A stretch of 64,000 nt of DNA from Saccharibacillus sacchari DSM 19268 (GTDB taxonomy: Bacteria > Bacillota > Bacilli > Paenibacillales > Paenibacillaceae), in contig NZ_KK073875.1 in the NCBI RefSeq assembly GCF_000585395.1, forward strand, positions 2,213,030-2,277,029. The letters are read 5' to 3'. Position 1 is the first letter of the stretch; every line of letters begins with the position of its first letter. The position numbers were made by a program, and so were the translations under genes. The notes under the pieces were generated by a model. That model saw only the letters and a program-made list of their open reading frames with translations. It was not told the origin of the DNA and did no database searches. Below, piece after piece: positions 34,391 to 42,716 of the stretch.

Positions 34391-34705
34391 CTACAAGTTT
34401 TCGGCCCGATCCAAAATGTCCGCGGGATGCTTGATAACGTCGGCCGGATCGATATGCAGCACTTTGCCGCCGTCTTCTTTTTCTTCAAACCGTTCTTCGC
34501 CTTCAATACTGATCGCCACCGCCAAAATGACCACATCCGCCGAATCGATGTCTTCTTGCTCCAGCTCATTGTCGATGCCCATGCTGCCTTGCGTCTCAAC
34601 CTGTACGGTATATCCGCGCTTTTTGCATTCCTTCTCGATCGCTTCCTGCGCCATGTACGTGTGTGCGACTCCTGTCGGACAAGCGGTTACTGCGACTACT
34701 TTCAT
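34391..34705 (-). CDS. PTS system fructose-type EIIB component
   Basis: A 104-residue cytoplasmic phosphocarrier of the fructose-type IIB family. The phosphorylated cysteine is residue 9 in VVAVTACPTGVAHTYMAQEA, the classical signature. The rest has the alternating strands and helices of the family (GYTVQVETQGSMGIDNELEQ and the SADVVILAVAISIEGEERF region). It would pass phosphate from IIA to the incoming sugar at IIC. AAGGAGG lies ahead of the ATG. It lies between IIA and IIC in the operon. Confidence 0.95.
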   Translation of the reverse strand: MKVVAVTACPTGVAHTYMAQEAIEKECKKRGYTVQVETQGSMGIDNELEQEDIDSADVVILAVAISIEGEERFEEKEDGGKVLHIDPADVIKHPADILDRAENL

Positions 34706-34728
34706 CTGTGTTGCCTCCTTTTTAATGG

Positions 34729-35217
34729 TTATGCCGGATTGCCGATCGAATGCAGCAGCTCGTAAGCGCGCTCCACATCCGTGCAGTCCACCAGCTCATC
34801 GCGGAATTCATCGTCCAGCAGCTTTTTGCTCAACTTGGAAATGAATTTCAGGTGGATGTTATGCTCATTCTCCTGCGGCACGCCGATCAGGAAAATCAGC
34901 TTGACCTCTTCTTCATGACCTTCCGTCCATAGAAAATCCGATGTCGCTTGAAGCATGCCGACGAACGGTCGCTTCACCACTTCGCTTTTGCCGTGCGGAA
35001 TCGCGATTCGATAGCCGATAGCGGTCGGAACCTGGGCTTCGCGCTGAAGCGCAGCTTCCAGAAAAGGCGTTTGTTCCGTGATCAGCCCGTTCTTCTCCGC
35101 CGTCTCCACTAACAGCCGCAGCACATCATCTTTCGTCGCCAGATCCTGTCCCAGCAAAATCATGTCTTTTTCGATTACATCTTGTACGCCATTCACGTCA
35201 CTCAAGCCGTCCCACAT
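34729..35217 (-). CDS. PTS system fructose/mannitol-type EIIA component
   Basis: A 162-residue cytoplasmic phosphocarrier of the fructose/mannitol IIA family. The phosphorylated histidine lies in YRIAIPHGKSEVVKRPFVGM near residue 74. Other family marks are DVLRLLVETAEKNGLI near the start and IFLIGVPQENEHNIHLKFIS near 110. The gene overlaps the end of the upstream regulator gene by 16 bases; the ATG at 35217 is the first of two possible starts, the other being a GTG eight codons later. It receives phosphate from HPr and feeds IIB. Confidence 0.92.
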   Translation of the reverse strand: MWDGLSDVNGVQDVIEKDMILLGQDLATKDDVLRLLVETAEKNGLITEQTPFLEAALQREAQVPTAIGYRIAIPHGKSEVVKRPFVGMLQATSDFLWTEGHEEEVKLIFLIGVPQENEHNIHLKFISKLSKKLLDDEFRDELVDCTDVERAYELLHSIGNPA

Positions 35218-37154
35218 CCTATCTTTTTCATAAATTCATGCTTGTCGGACATCGTATGGATTTGGCTCAACAGTTCTTTGCTTTCCACGATCCGGTAGAT
35301 GTCGGAGAGCACGTTTTTGATATACCGGGTATCTTTTTCCGCGATGCAGATCATGATGACCGTCTTGACCGAATTGGCGTTCCAGCCGATATTTTTCCGA
35401 TTACGGATCAGCAGCACGGCTGTCTCGTTGACATGCTTGGGACTGCCGTGCGGAATCGCCGCTCCTGTCGGAAGATCGGTTCCGCCAAGGCTTTCCCGGC
35501 TTTTCATACTGTCGACGAAGCCGCCGGACACGATGCCTTTGCGTACCAACTCTCCGCCTACCTCGTCGATCAGCTCTTCTTTGGAAGCAAAGTCGCCGTC
35601 GAAGTAGATGAACTCCTCTCGGACGTAACGCGCCAGATGCAGCAGCGGACCGAGTTCGGCTTGGCTAGGTTTGGCCATCACGAATTTTTCGTTGTAAAAG
35701 TCCGTGATGTTCTTCATGTCCTGATCGGTAAGCAGCGGGGAAACGACGATCGCTTTGCGGCCCGGAATGTTCAGGTTGACGGTGGAAACGATCAGGTCAC
35801 TGCCGTAATAATCGTATTTCTCCGCTTCTTTGGCCGACGCCACTTCGATTCGGTCGAAGGCGGGCAGCACGTTTTTGATCCGGTTGACCAGCAGTTCCGA
35901 CGTCGCGATGCCTTTCGGGCAGATGACGAGAATTTTCCTCCCCAGCTTGGCCCGTTCGACCGCCGCTTGAAAATGAATGGTCAGGAAGCCGATCTCGTCC
36001 TCGTTGAACGCGACATTCAGCTCCTCCTCGTGTTCGCCCAAGACCACCCACACGATGTTGAAAATGACCGCGAACTCGTTTTTGATCTGGTACACGAACG
36101 GGTTATTGGCCGGAATGCCTGCCCGCAGACGGTAGATCATTGACGGGAAATGCAGCAGCAATTGTTCCTTCAAGCGCTCGTCTTTTTCAAAATTAAAGTT
36201 CAGTGAGTCGCCAATCTGCCGGATAATGCGTTCGACGCAGCGGTAATAATCATTTTCCGTCGGCAATGCTTCGAATTTATTGGAAATCAGATACGCGGAC
36301 AGATATTCGACTTCACCGTCTGTGTAGGAGGTGTTCAGCCGGAGCGAGATTTTGTCGAGCATATCGCGTGCGCCTTGCTCAAACACGCTCGGCTTGCCGC
36401 TGACGCGCACTCCCGAATGCTCTTTGTCGAGATAGTGGTTGCCCTGCATGCGGTAAGCCAATACGATCATCATGCTCAGTACGTTGAACGCGTAGTAATC
36501 GGCGATCAGCGCTGCATCCGCTTTCAAATAACTGTAAAGCACCCGGGAGCATACGCTCACCGTATCCGCTCCGTAGTATTCCGAGAGCAGTTCCAGCTTC
36601 CGTTCTTCATCGTTCTCCAGCAGCGCGCCGCCGTCTTCCAGCACAAAGCGGTTGAATTCCAGAAAAGCTCGCTGCCAATCCTTTTCCCGGCCCGTGAAGC
36701 GCGTGCCTTGTCCATCGCTAATCAGGCGCAGGCCGTTGCGATAGGTTAGCTTTTTTTCAACGGCGTTGAGGTCGTTTCTAATCGAGCTGCGGCTGACGAG
36801 GAAGTGCTCCGACAACTGCTCGAAAGTCACCGTTTTATGTTCGAAAAGCATCATTTCCATCATTTTTTTGCGACGTCCGGCTGTGGAGTAGTCTTCCTTT
36901 TCTCCAAGTGCTTCATCGGTTTCCGGCTCCACGACTTCTGTCCGGTTCGCCCGAACGCCGATGCCGGGCTTCTTCTCCAACTCATAGCCCTGGGTCAGCA
37001 GAAACTTCTCGATCGTCCGCAAGTCGGAGTGGATCGTGCGTTCGGAGAAGTTCAATTCGTCGGCGTAAAAGCGTACCGTACGATAACCCGTCTGTTTGAG
37101 CAAAATGGATACCAGTCGGGATTGTCTGGGTGATAATTTGACGATCTCTCTCAC
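35202..37154 (-). CDS. MtlR/LicR-type PTS-regulated transcriptional activator (PRD protein)
   Basis: A 650-residue regulator that senses PTS activity by phosphorylation. Domain order: DeoR/Mga-like helix-turn-helices at about 1-150 (RFYADELNFSERTIHSDLRT and EQLSEHFLVSRSSIRNDLNA), PRD1 and PRD2 at about 195-410 (histidines in the PRD2 region DEIGFLTIHFQAAVERAKLG), an EIIB-like domain from about 415 (ILVICPKGIATSELLVNRIK with the cysteine), and a C-terminal EIIA-like domain with TGAAIPHGSPKHVNETAVLL. This is the full MtlR/LicR layout. It is the first gene of the operon and overlaps IIA, so it very likely activates its own operon when the sugar is present and preferred sugars are absent. The start codon is GTG with a modest ribosome site. 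Confidence 0.94.
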   Translation of the reverse strand: MREIVKLSPRQSRLVSILLKQTGYRTVRFYADELNFSERTIHSDLRTIEKFLLTQGYELEKKPGIGVRANRTEVVEPETDEALGEKEDYSTAGRRKKMMEMMLFEHKTVTFEQLSEHFLVSRSSIRNDLNAVEKKLTYRNGLRLISDGQGTRFTGREKDWQRAFLEFNRFVLEDGGALLENDEERKLELLSEYYGADTVSVCSRVLYSYLKADAALIADYYAFNVLSMMIVLAYRMQGNHYLDKEHSGVRVSGKPSVFEQGARDMLDKISLRLNTSYTDGEVEYLSAYLISNKFEALPTENDYYRCVERIIRQIGDSLNFNFEKDERLKEQLLLHFPSMIYRLRAGIPANNPFVYQIKNEFAVIFNIVWVVLGEHEEELNVAFNEDEIGFLTIHFQAAVERAKLGRKILVICPKGIATSELLVNRIKNVLPAFDRIEVASAKEAEKYDYYGSDLIVSTVNLNIPGRKAIVVSPLLTDQDMKNITDFYNEKFVMAKPSQAELGPLLHLARYVREEFIYFDGDFASKEELIDEVGGELVRKGIVSGGFVDSMKSRESLGGTDLPTGAAIPHGSPKHVNETAVLLIRNRKNIGWNANSVKTVIMICIAEKDTRYIKNVLSDIYRIVESKELLSQIHTMSDKHEFMKKIGCGTA

Positions 37155-37447
37155 CGCCTTCGCTTCTTCGGAATACGTTTCATGAAAGGGGATTCATTTG
37201 GCTATACCTCGATTATAGGGAATCCCCGAGCGCTTGGACATTACAAAACACTTCAGGAAGTTGTTGCAGGATGTTGAGCCTTCCCATTGAAAAACAACAA
37301 CGCCTGCATGATGATCATTCGTTGTTTTTTTACATGCTTAAATAGGAAATCACGCTATAATAAAGGGTATTCCGCTTACTTGTTGAAACGGGTGCGATTG
37401 ATGCGCAAAGCAGCTTCAAGTCGGCGATCCGAGAATCAGGGGGAGAC

Positions 37448-37582
37448 ATGAAATGGGGGCCAAACGGGTCTGGTGTCCGGCACTGTCCCGCGCAGCCCGC
37501 GGAAGATCCGCTGTTCACCCTGATGTGCGTCATCTTCGTAGCAGCCGCAGCATACAGGGTTTATTATTACGACTTGTTCTAA
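37448..37582 (+). CDS. Possible small membrane peptide
   Basis: A 44-codon frame starting ATG, with AGGGGG four bases upstream. The last third is hydrophobic and could cross the membrane (PLFTLMCVIFVAAAAYRVYY). Against it: the first half looks like low-complexity GC-rich DNA, and another frame overlaps with a better spaced ATG. I do not recognise it. It would be transcribed away from the PTS operon and toward the pentapeptide gene. Confidence 0.3.
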   Translation: MKWGPNGSGVRHCPAQPAEDPLFTLMCVIFVAAAAYRVYYYDLF

Positions 37583-37591
37583 TGAAATAAC

Positions 37592-37633
37592 CGCACCGCT
37601 TTCACCTTTGTACAGAGCGGTGAAGGCGGTGCG
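37592..37633 (-). terminator. Hairpin terminator after the pentapeptide-repeat gene
   Basis: CGCACCGC, a T-G wobble and TTCACC (37592-37606) pair with GGTGAA and GCGGTGCG (37619-37633). Read on the minus strand the flank is GGTTATTTCATT, a weak U-tract. It lies 38 bases after the pentapeptide-repeat gene. Confidence 0.55.
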
Positions 37634-37670
37634 ATTAAGGGTTTATATAGGGGTCTATGTATATCGGGAC

Positions 37671-38306
37671 TCACTTAATCACCAAACCCAGCAAACCGAC
37701 GAAGACAGATGCTTGATTCGGCGCGATTTTACATCCTTCCAGATCTTCAAGGTTCACAATCAGCGAATCGAATTCGCAAGTGCTCAGATCGACACCCTTC
37801 AACTTCACTTCCGCCAAATTCGCACGGTCGATCTTGCAGCGCTCCAGTCCGAATTGCTGCACAGTTGCGGCGTAATAATCAATCCCCACCAGCGAGCAGT
37901 CCTCAAACAGAACCGACTTGAACTTCACGAGTCTGAAATTTGCGTAATCCGCGATGCAATCCGTAAACCGTACCTGCTGCATCCGTCCCCCGCCGAAGTC
38001 GGTTCCGATGAGTTTGCAATCCTTGAAGATAACCCGATTGAGAAAAACACCCGCAAAATTCATATTGGAAAAGTCGCAGCGTTCAAATACGACGTCCGTA
38101 AATTCCGCTTCCCGAAGCGCGGATTCCGTGATCGTGACCTGTCGGAACAGAGTGCGGTCGAACGAGACCCGATCGGCGTCCAGTCCGGTAAACTCGGTCT
38201 GCTCGATCAAACGGTCGGTGATTTCGATCCGCGATTCGAGATAGAGATCGGTTTCCGGCTCTAGACGCCCCTCCTGGATCTTGGGTGCTGTTATTTTGAT
38301 TGTCAT
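37671..38306 (-). CDS. Pentapeptide-repeat protein
   Basis: A 211-residue protein made almost wholly of pentapeptide repeats that should fold into a right-handed square beta helix. The A(D/N)LXX-type pattern with central Phe/Leu is clear through residues 35-185, for example CDFSNMNFAGVFLNRVIFKD then CKLIGTDFGGGRMQQVRFTD. The N-terminal 30 residues lack repeats. Ribosome site AAGGAGAG precedes the ATG. Some relatives (Qnr, MfpA) protect DNA gyrase from quinolones, but most have no known role and nothing here points to gyrase. It is a single gene, divergent from the membrane protein at 38410. Confidence 0.92.
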   Translation of the reverse strand: MTIKITAPKIQEGRLEPETDLYLESRIEITDRLIEQTEFTGLDADRVSFDRTLFRQVTITESALREAEFTDVVFERCDFSNMNFAGVFLNRVIFKDCKLIGTDFGGGRMQQVRFTDCIADYANFRLVKFKSVLFEDCSLVGIDYYAATVQQFGLERCKIDRANLAEVKLKGVDLSTCEFDSLIVNLEDLEGCKIAPNQASVFVGLLGLVIK

Positions 38307-38409
38307 TATTACTCTCCTTTTTGCTGCTCATAAATATCATCTCCAACTTTAATCAAAGATTCGCCGTCAATCAATATAGGAGCTTGACCAAGTTAATAGG
38401 AGGGTTGAG

Positions 38410-39288
38410 ATGAAGATCGAAAAAGGAAGAAGCTTCGGAATTGCCCTGGTACTTTTCATTGTCGCATGCGTGTGGAGCCTTACAACAACAGCCGATACCC
38501 GCATTGAATACGCCTACCCGGAGATGAAAGAAGGCGCCCAAGCCTTGTTCGACGAACATTTTGCCGAATATTTGAATAGTATGAAGTCGCATTACGATAC
38601 GGACGGCGATTTGAGACAGGCTGAATTGATCGACGGCGTCTCGGTCCAGCAAGTCTCGTTGGAAGGTCATAACTTTTTCGTAACGGGTTACGAATTTCCG
38701 TTGCAGCTCGAAGGAAAAACGGTCGGAACCGTCATGGTCGAACAGAACCTCATGGCCGGGCCGGATGCGAGTGAATGGAAAATTACTGATGTCAGCCCGA
38801 TTGCCGATCTGGACTACCAGTTGAGCGAGGCTACTCGGCGATTCCCTTCTGCGAGAGCGATCTGGTACATCCATGATCCCAATTTCCGAATCCGGGGATT
38901 TTACGCGCAAACGGATACGGACACGGACGGCCAGTTTTTCGATACCTATACCCAGACCGTTATTCCGATTGAGCAACTGTATGGGCAGATCGATGCCAGG
39001 CGGCTCGAACCCGGCTTTTCTCCGTCTGAAAAAGCACTCGTTCCGGTTATCCAGGTTGGTGCTGCGGGTGAGGACGGTGGTGCTTGGAGTCGAGCATTCG
39101 TGGTCCTTGTATCCGCTATAGCCGCCATTATACTTGGAATTCTAGGGTGTGTACGCAAACTACGCCGGGAGCAGATTGAGCTGGATTTTCGTTCTCGGCA
39201 AGGAATTTTCCTGAAGGAGTGCCGGGGCACGTCAAAGGAAAATGACGCCGAAGAGGGCAAAAAGACAGGTCAAGATGCACGTCGTTGA
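38410..39288 (+). CDS. Membrane protein of unknown function, C-terminus altered by a MITE
   Basis: A protein that I do not recognise, with a signal or anchor at residues 10-28 (GIALVLFIVACVWSLTTTA), a 200-residue outside domain, and a second membrane helix beginning at about residue 232 (VVLVSAIAAIILGIL). At codon 245 it runs into MITE copy 2 and continues with 47 residues encoded by the element, ending at 39288. Removing the element and one TA joins the helix to VFFLLKMKKDRRMQPR and a stop at 39357, giving a 261-residue protein with a complete helix and a basic inner end. So the present C-terminus is new: half the helix is replaced by a charged tail. GGAGGG precedes the ATG. Confidence 0.85.
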   Translation: MKIEKGRSFGIALVLFIVACVWSLTTTADTRIEYAYPEMKEGAQALFDEHFAEYLNSMKSHYDTDGDLRQAELIDGVSVQQVSLEGHNFFVTGYEFPLQLEGKTVGTVMVEQNLMAGPDASEWKITDVSPIADLDYQLSEATRRFPSARAIWYIHDPNFRIRGFYAQTDTDTDGQFFDTYTQTVIPIEQLYGQIDARRLEPGFSPSEKALVPVIQVGAAGEDGGAWSRAFVVLVSAIAAIILGILGCVRKLRREQIELDFRSRQGIFLKECRGTSKENDAEEGKKTGQDARR

Positions 39289-39304
39289 GTTTGCGTACAC
39301 GGCC
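39145..39304 (-). mobile_element. 160 bp MITE, copy 2, inserted in a membrane protein gene
   Basis: Same length and ends as copy 1 (20512-20671) but in the opposite orientation, with roughly a dozen differences by eye. Flanking TA dinucleotides are at 39143-39144 and 39305-39306. The terminal repeats here carry a few changes (GGGTGTGTACGC at the left, GCGTACACGGCC at the right). It lies inside the last transmembrane segment of the host gene and supplies its present stop codon. Confidence 0.92.
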
Positions 39305-39370
39305 TAGTTTTCTTTTTGCTAAAAATGAAAAAGGACCGCCGCATGCAGCCTCGCTAAAGTCCGCCCAAAC

Positions 39371-39415
39371 AAAAACCATGCCGAAAGATCGCCGCGATCT
39401 CCCTGCATGGTTTTT
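39371..39415. terminator. Bidirectional terminator between membrane protein and MATE genes
   Basis: AAAAACCATGC (39371-39381) pairs perfectly with GCATGGTTTTT (39405-39415). An inner stem GATCG/CGATC lies between them. A- and T-runs at the ends allow termination of both convergent genes. Confidence 0.8.
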
Positions 39416-39435
39416 CGTTTGGTATAACCCGATTG

Positions 39436-40827
39436 CTAAATCAACTTATGCCGATACCATTTCCGTCCCATGAACCGCCAGATGAAGATGCCGCCGCGAA
39501 CCGCCCATTCGGCGTTCATCGCGAGCCATACGCCGAGAATCCCCATATTCAGCACGATGCCGAGGATATAGCCCAGCACGACGCGGAACAGCCACATCGA
39601 CAACATCGAGATCAGCGAAGTGAATTTGGCGTCGCCCGCTGCTCTCAGCGCCGACGGAATCATGAAGCTGATCGACCAGAGCGGGATCTGCGCGATCGTA
39701 TTGATCAGCACGATCAGGAAAATGTCGTCTACGATCTCCGCCGGAGGATTGAACATCGAGATGAGCGGGTGGAACAGCGGCAAGATGATGAGACCCATGA
39801 TGACGTAGAAAAAGGAGCCCAGAACCACGAACGATTTGGTCAGCTTTTTCGCGTCTTTCACGTCCCGGCGTCCCATGCACTGGCCGACGACCGTGATCAG
39901 CGTGAGCGACAACGCGTTGGCCGGAATCTGCATCACGCCCGCCAAAGCGCCGCTGATCGCGTTCGTCGCAATCGCGTACGTGCCCATGCTGACGATGAAG
40001 ATCTGGGTCAAGATTTTGCCGCCGTTGAAAAACATCTGCTCCGCCGCAAACGGCATGCCGATGGTGAAGATGCGTTTGAGCATATCGAAACCGATCGTGA
40101 AAAAGTCCCGAATCCGGATCCGCAGCTCGGCATCGATCTTGATCAGGTAATACACCGCGCAGGCTGCCGCAAAATAACGCGAAATATTGACCGATAACGT
40201 CATGCCGAACACGCCCATATCGAGCACGTTGATAAACAGCAGATTCAGTCCGACATACGGAAGATTCATCACGAGCGATAATGCGAGCGAAGCCCGGGAG
40301 CGGCCGATGCCGCGCAGCGCGCCGCAGACCGCTTCGACGAAAGCAAGCCCCAAGTACGACAAGCCGCTGCCGATGATGTAGGTGCGCGCCAGCTCCATCA
40401 CCGCCGGTTCCGCCGAACCGAACAGGACATTGAGCAGCGGATTATGGAACGCGATCATGACGACCCCGATGATTGCCGCAAGCAGCGAGACCGCCGAAGC
40501 CGAGCCTGCCGTCGCTTTGGACACCATGATCGAGTTGCCGCTGCCTTTGTACTGCGCGACGACCACTGTACCGCCCGTTGCCACCGCCACGAAAATGCTG
40601 AGCAGGAACACGTTGAGCGAGTCCACCATATTGACGGCGCTGACCGCATCCACGCCCGCCGAACTGATCATCGCCGTATTGATTAGGTTCAACCCCACGA
40701 TAAAGATCTGATCCACCAACAGAGGAATGAATAGCGCGATAATCTGCTTGTAATCGATCGATCTGCCCGAGAGGTATTTCTCCAGCAGCGCATTCCCCCG
40801 TTTGATTCGTATGTTGCTTTCTGCCAT
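39436..40827 (-). CDS. MATE-family efflux transporter
   Basis: A membrane exporter of about 463 residues in the MATE family (multidrug and toxin extrusion), with twelve predicted helices in two bundles. I chose the ATG at 40827 (AGAAGGG six bases upstream). Early features are IIALFIPLLVDQIFIVGLNL and INTAMISSAGVDAVSAVNMV; later ones are GMPFAAEQMFFNGGKILTQI and PANALSLTLITVVGQCMGRR. It would use a sodium or proton gradient to export a cationic drug or metabolite. The MATE gene at 41171 and the MarR gene beyond it lie upstream on the same strand, but a terminator at 40897-40940 separates the two MATE genes. Confidence 0.93.
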   Translation of the reverse strand: MAESNIRIKRGNALLEKYLSGRSIDYKQIIALFIPLLVDQIFIVGLNLINTAMISSAGVDAVSAVNMVDSLNVFLLSIFVAVATGGTVVVAQYKGSGNSIMVSKATAGSASAVSLLAAIIGVVMIAFHNPLLNVLFGSAEPAVMELARTYIIGSGLSYLGLAFVEAVCGALRGIGRSRASLALSLVMNLPYVGLNLLFINVLDMGVFGMTLSVNISRYFAAACAVYYLIKIDAELRIRIRDFFTIGFDMLKRIFTIGMPFAAEQMFFNGGKILTQIFIVSMGTYAIATNAISGALAGVMQIPANALSLTLITVVGQCMGRRDVKDAKKLTKSFVVLGSFFYVIMGLIILPLFHPLISMFNPPAEIVDDIFLIVLINTIAQIPLWSISFMIPSALRAAGDAKFTSLISMLSMWLFRVVLGYILGIVLNMGILGVWLAMNAEWAVRGGIFIWRFMGRKWYRHKLI

Positions 40828-41170
40828 CTCCAACCCTTCTTTTTCCCGAAATTTTAAACATGCAAATGCTGACTATCCGACTTTGAACCTCTCAATACAA
40901 AACAAAAAACGCCCTGCGCGGTCTTGGCGACCGGAGAGCGTGGCTGACTATCGTAATCGTTTGTTGCGTTTTTCGCGGGTACGACCCAAGTGCCGAATAG
41001 GCTTTTGCAGCCTTTTTTCGACCCTATGTCAGTTCTGTCAGTTCCGCCACGTCCGCCAATATATCACGATTCATTGGAAAAGACAAGGCGATGCAAAGCC
41101 ATTAAATCGATTCGTTGATCGCGAGCCCGATTTCGAAGACGGCAAGCGATAACGATGTACGAATTGTTTT
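40828..41170. other. Intergenic region between the two MATE genes
   Basis: No gene is seen in these 343 bases. They hold the minus-strand terminator at 40897-40940 and otherwise plain sequence. The promoter of the first MATE gene is probably within 40830-40895, which is AT-rich, but no clear boxes are seen. Confidence 0.5.
40897..40940 (-). terminator. Terminator downstream of the second MATE gene
   Basis: Read on the minus strand, CGCTCT and AGGGCG pair (one G-T), GGTC and GACC pair inside, and TTTTTTGTTTTG follows. It lies about 230 bases after the MATE gene stop. Confidence 0.6.
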
Positions 41171-42568
41171 TTAAGCCGGAAGTCCTTCGGGTTCCGCTTG
41201 CCGCGCATTCAATTTCCGGCTGAACGGAATGAACAGGATTAGCCCCAGCAAGCAGGTAATCAGCTCTGTCACGGTCATCGACCAGATCACGCCGTGCATG
41301 CCGAACGACGCGTGCAAGACGATGATCGTCGGGATGTACAGCACGCCCTGCGTAATGGACATGATCATCGTCGGCGTACCTTGGCCGGAAGCCTGGAACA
41401 GCGTGAGGAACAATCCGGTGAAGCCGTTGAACAGCGCCGAGATCAGCATCGCGCCAAGGATATAGCCCCCGACTTCGAGCACTGCGGGATCGCTGGAGAA
41501 CAGGCGCAGAATCGGGTCGCGCAGCAGGTATACCAATCCGACAAAGACGACCGCCACGCCCCCGATAATGCCCGCCGCGGCTTTGAATCCGGCTTTGAAG
41601 CGTGCGATATTCGAACCGGCGTAGTTAAAAGCGAAGAACGGAATCAAGCCGATAAACAGCCCCATCGCAAGGAATTCCGGAATCTGCACGATACGAAGTC
41701 CGATGCCTGCCCCGGCCAGCACCTGCGCGCCGTATTCGATCATGTAATGGTTGAACAGCAGCGTTGTCACGATCATGAACGCGGATTGGAACAACTCGGA
41801 CACGCCGATTTTGTACACTTCCAGTTGATCGACAATCGACAATCGGAAGTGATTCATGAAGCCGCGCAGATGATCGCTTTTCTTCTGTAAAAAGTAAACG
41901 TAATAAAGCGCGGAGCCCGCATTGGCCAAAATCATGGCGAGAGCCGCCCCCATGACGTGCATGTCGAGTCCGAGAATGAGCAGCGGATCGAGAACAAGGC
42001 TCAGCCCCGTGCTGATAAAAATGCCGTACATCGATTGTCTGGACGCGCCTTCCGAACGGACGAGTTGTTCCAACGTGAAGTTCATGACGATCACGAACCC
42101 GCCGCCGATCAGCGTCATCGCATAGATCTTGGTGTAGTCGTGGGTGGAGGCGTCGGCGCCGAGTCCATTGACCAAAGGAACGATGAACAGGAAGGAAATC
42201 AATGCGATCAGCAGCCCGGCGATCAAGCTTCCGTAAAAGGCGTAACCCGCGATCTTTTTCCCTTTTTCAGGCGTTCCGGCCCCGACGAGCCGGGTGATAA
42301 AAGTGCCTGCCCCAACGCCGAACACATTGCCTGCCGCCATCAGCACGGTGAAGATCGGTAGCCCCAACGTGATCGCGGACAGCATGGACGTATTGTGCAG
42401 CAGACCGATAAAGTACGCGTTGATGACGTTATATACGGTGCCGACGGACATGCCGAGCATCATCGGGATCGAGAGATGCGCGACAGCACGGCCGATCGGC
42501 GATTTTTCCAGGTAGTATTGGTTGGACTTTTTGCCGTTTGTGGTTTCTGTATTTTCTGTGGTACTCAT
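41171..42568 (-). CDS. MATE-family efflux transporter, MepA-like
   Basis: A MATE exporter of about 465 residues, with the arrangement of MepA-type proteins. I chose the ATG at 42568; an ATG five codons earlier overlaps its GGAGG ribosome site. Helix 1 reads AHLSIPMMLGMSVGTVYNVI, then YFIGLLHNTSMLSAITLGLP and GVGAGTFITRLVGAGTPEKG. The second bundle starts YKIGVSELFQSAFMIVTTLL. The MarR regulator lies 134 bases upstream on the same strand, behind a promoter with two exact dyads. The MarR/MATE pair resembles MepR/MepA of staphylococci, where the regulator controls both itself and the pump (family knowledge). Drug specificity is not readable. Confidence 0.94.
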   Translation of the reverse strand: MSTTENTETTNGKKSNQYYLEKSPIGRAVAHLSIPMMLGMSVGTVYNVINAYFIGLLHNTSMLSAITLGLPIFTVLMAAGNVFGVGAGTFITRLVGAGTPEKGKKIAGYAFYGSLIAGLLIALISFLFIVPLVNGLGADASTHDYTKIYAMTLIGGGFVIVMNFTLEQLVRSEGASRQSMYGIFISTGLSLVLDPLLILGLDMHVMGAALAMILANAGSALYYVYFLQKKSDHLRGFMNHFRLSIVDQLEVYKIGVSELFQSAFMIVTTLLFNHYMIEYGAQVLAGAGIGLRIVQIPEFLAMGLFIGLIPFFAFNYAGSNIARFKAGFKAAAGIIGGVAVVFVGLVYLLRDPILRLFSSDPAVLEVGGYILGAMLISALFNGFTGLFLTLFQASGQGTPTMIMSITQGVLYIPTIIVLHASFGMHGVIWSMTVTELITCLLGLILFIPFSRKLNARQAEPEGLPA

Positions 42569-42716
42569 GACGAACGCCTCCATTATATATGATTACTTGC
42601 ACAATTATTCATGTATATGAGTTAAACGGCGGGCTCGGCGATCTTGCTCGTCATTCTTGCACTTGTTCAAGGTGTGCATCCAATGAGCGAACAGGCCGAT
42701 TCCCACGCGTTATTTT

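Larger units (their letters stand above)
37155..37670. other. Intergenic region upstream of the PTS operon
   Basis: This 516-base region holds the start of the PTS operon. TATAAT on the minus strand (37217-37212) is a good -10 box, with no clear -35 at the right distance, as expected for an activator-dependent promoter. CAACAACG/CGTTGTT dyads lie near 37290-37325. A possible small ORF is at 37448-37582 and a hairpin at 37592-37633. Confidence 0.5.

Noticed and set aside
37671-38306. Pentapeptide-repeat protein as a quinolone resistance (Qnr) determinant
   Set aside because: The repeat pattern alone does not show gyrase protection; no specific Qnr loops are visible and most family members have other or unknown roles.
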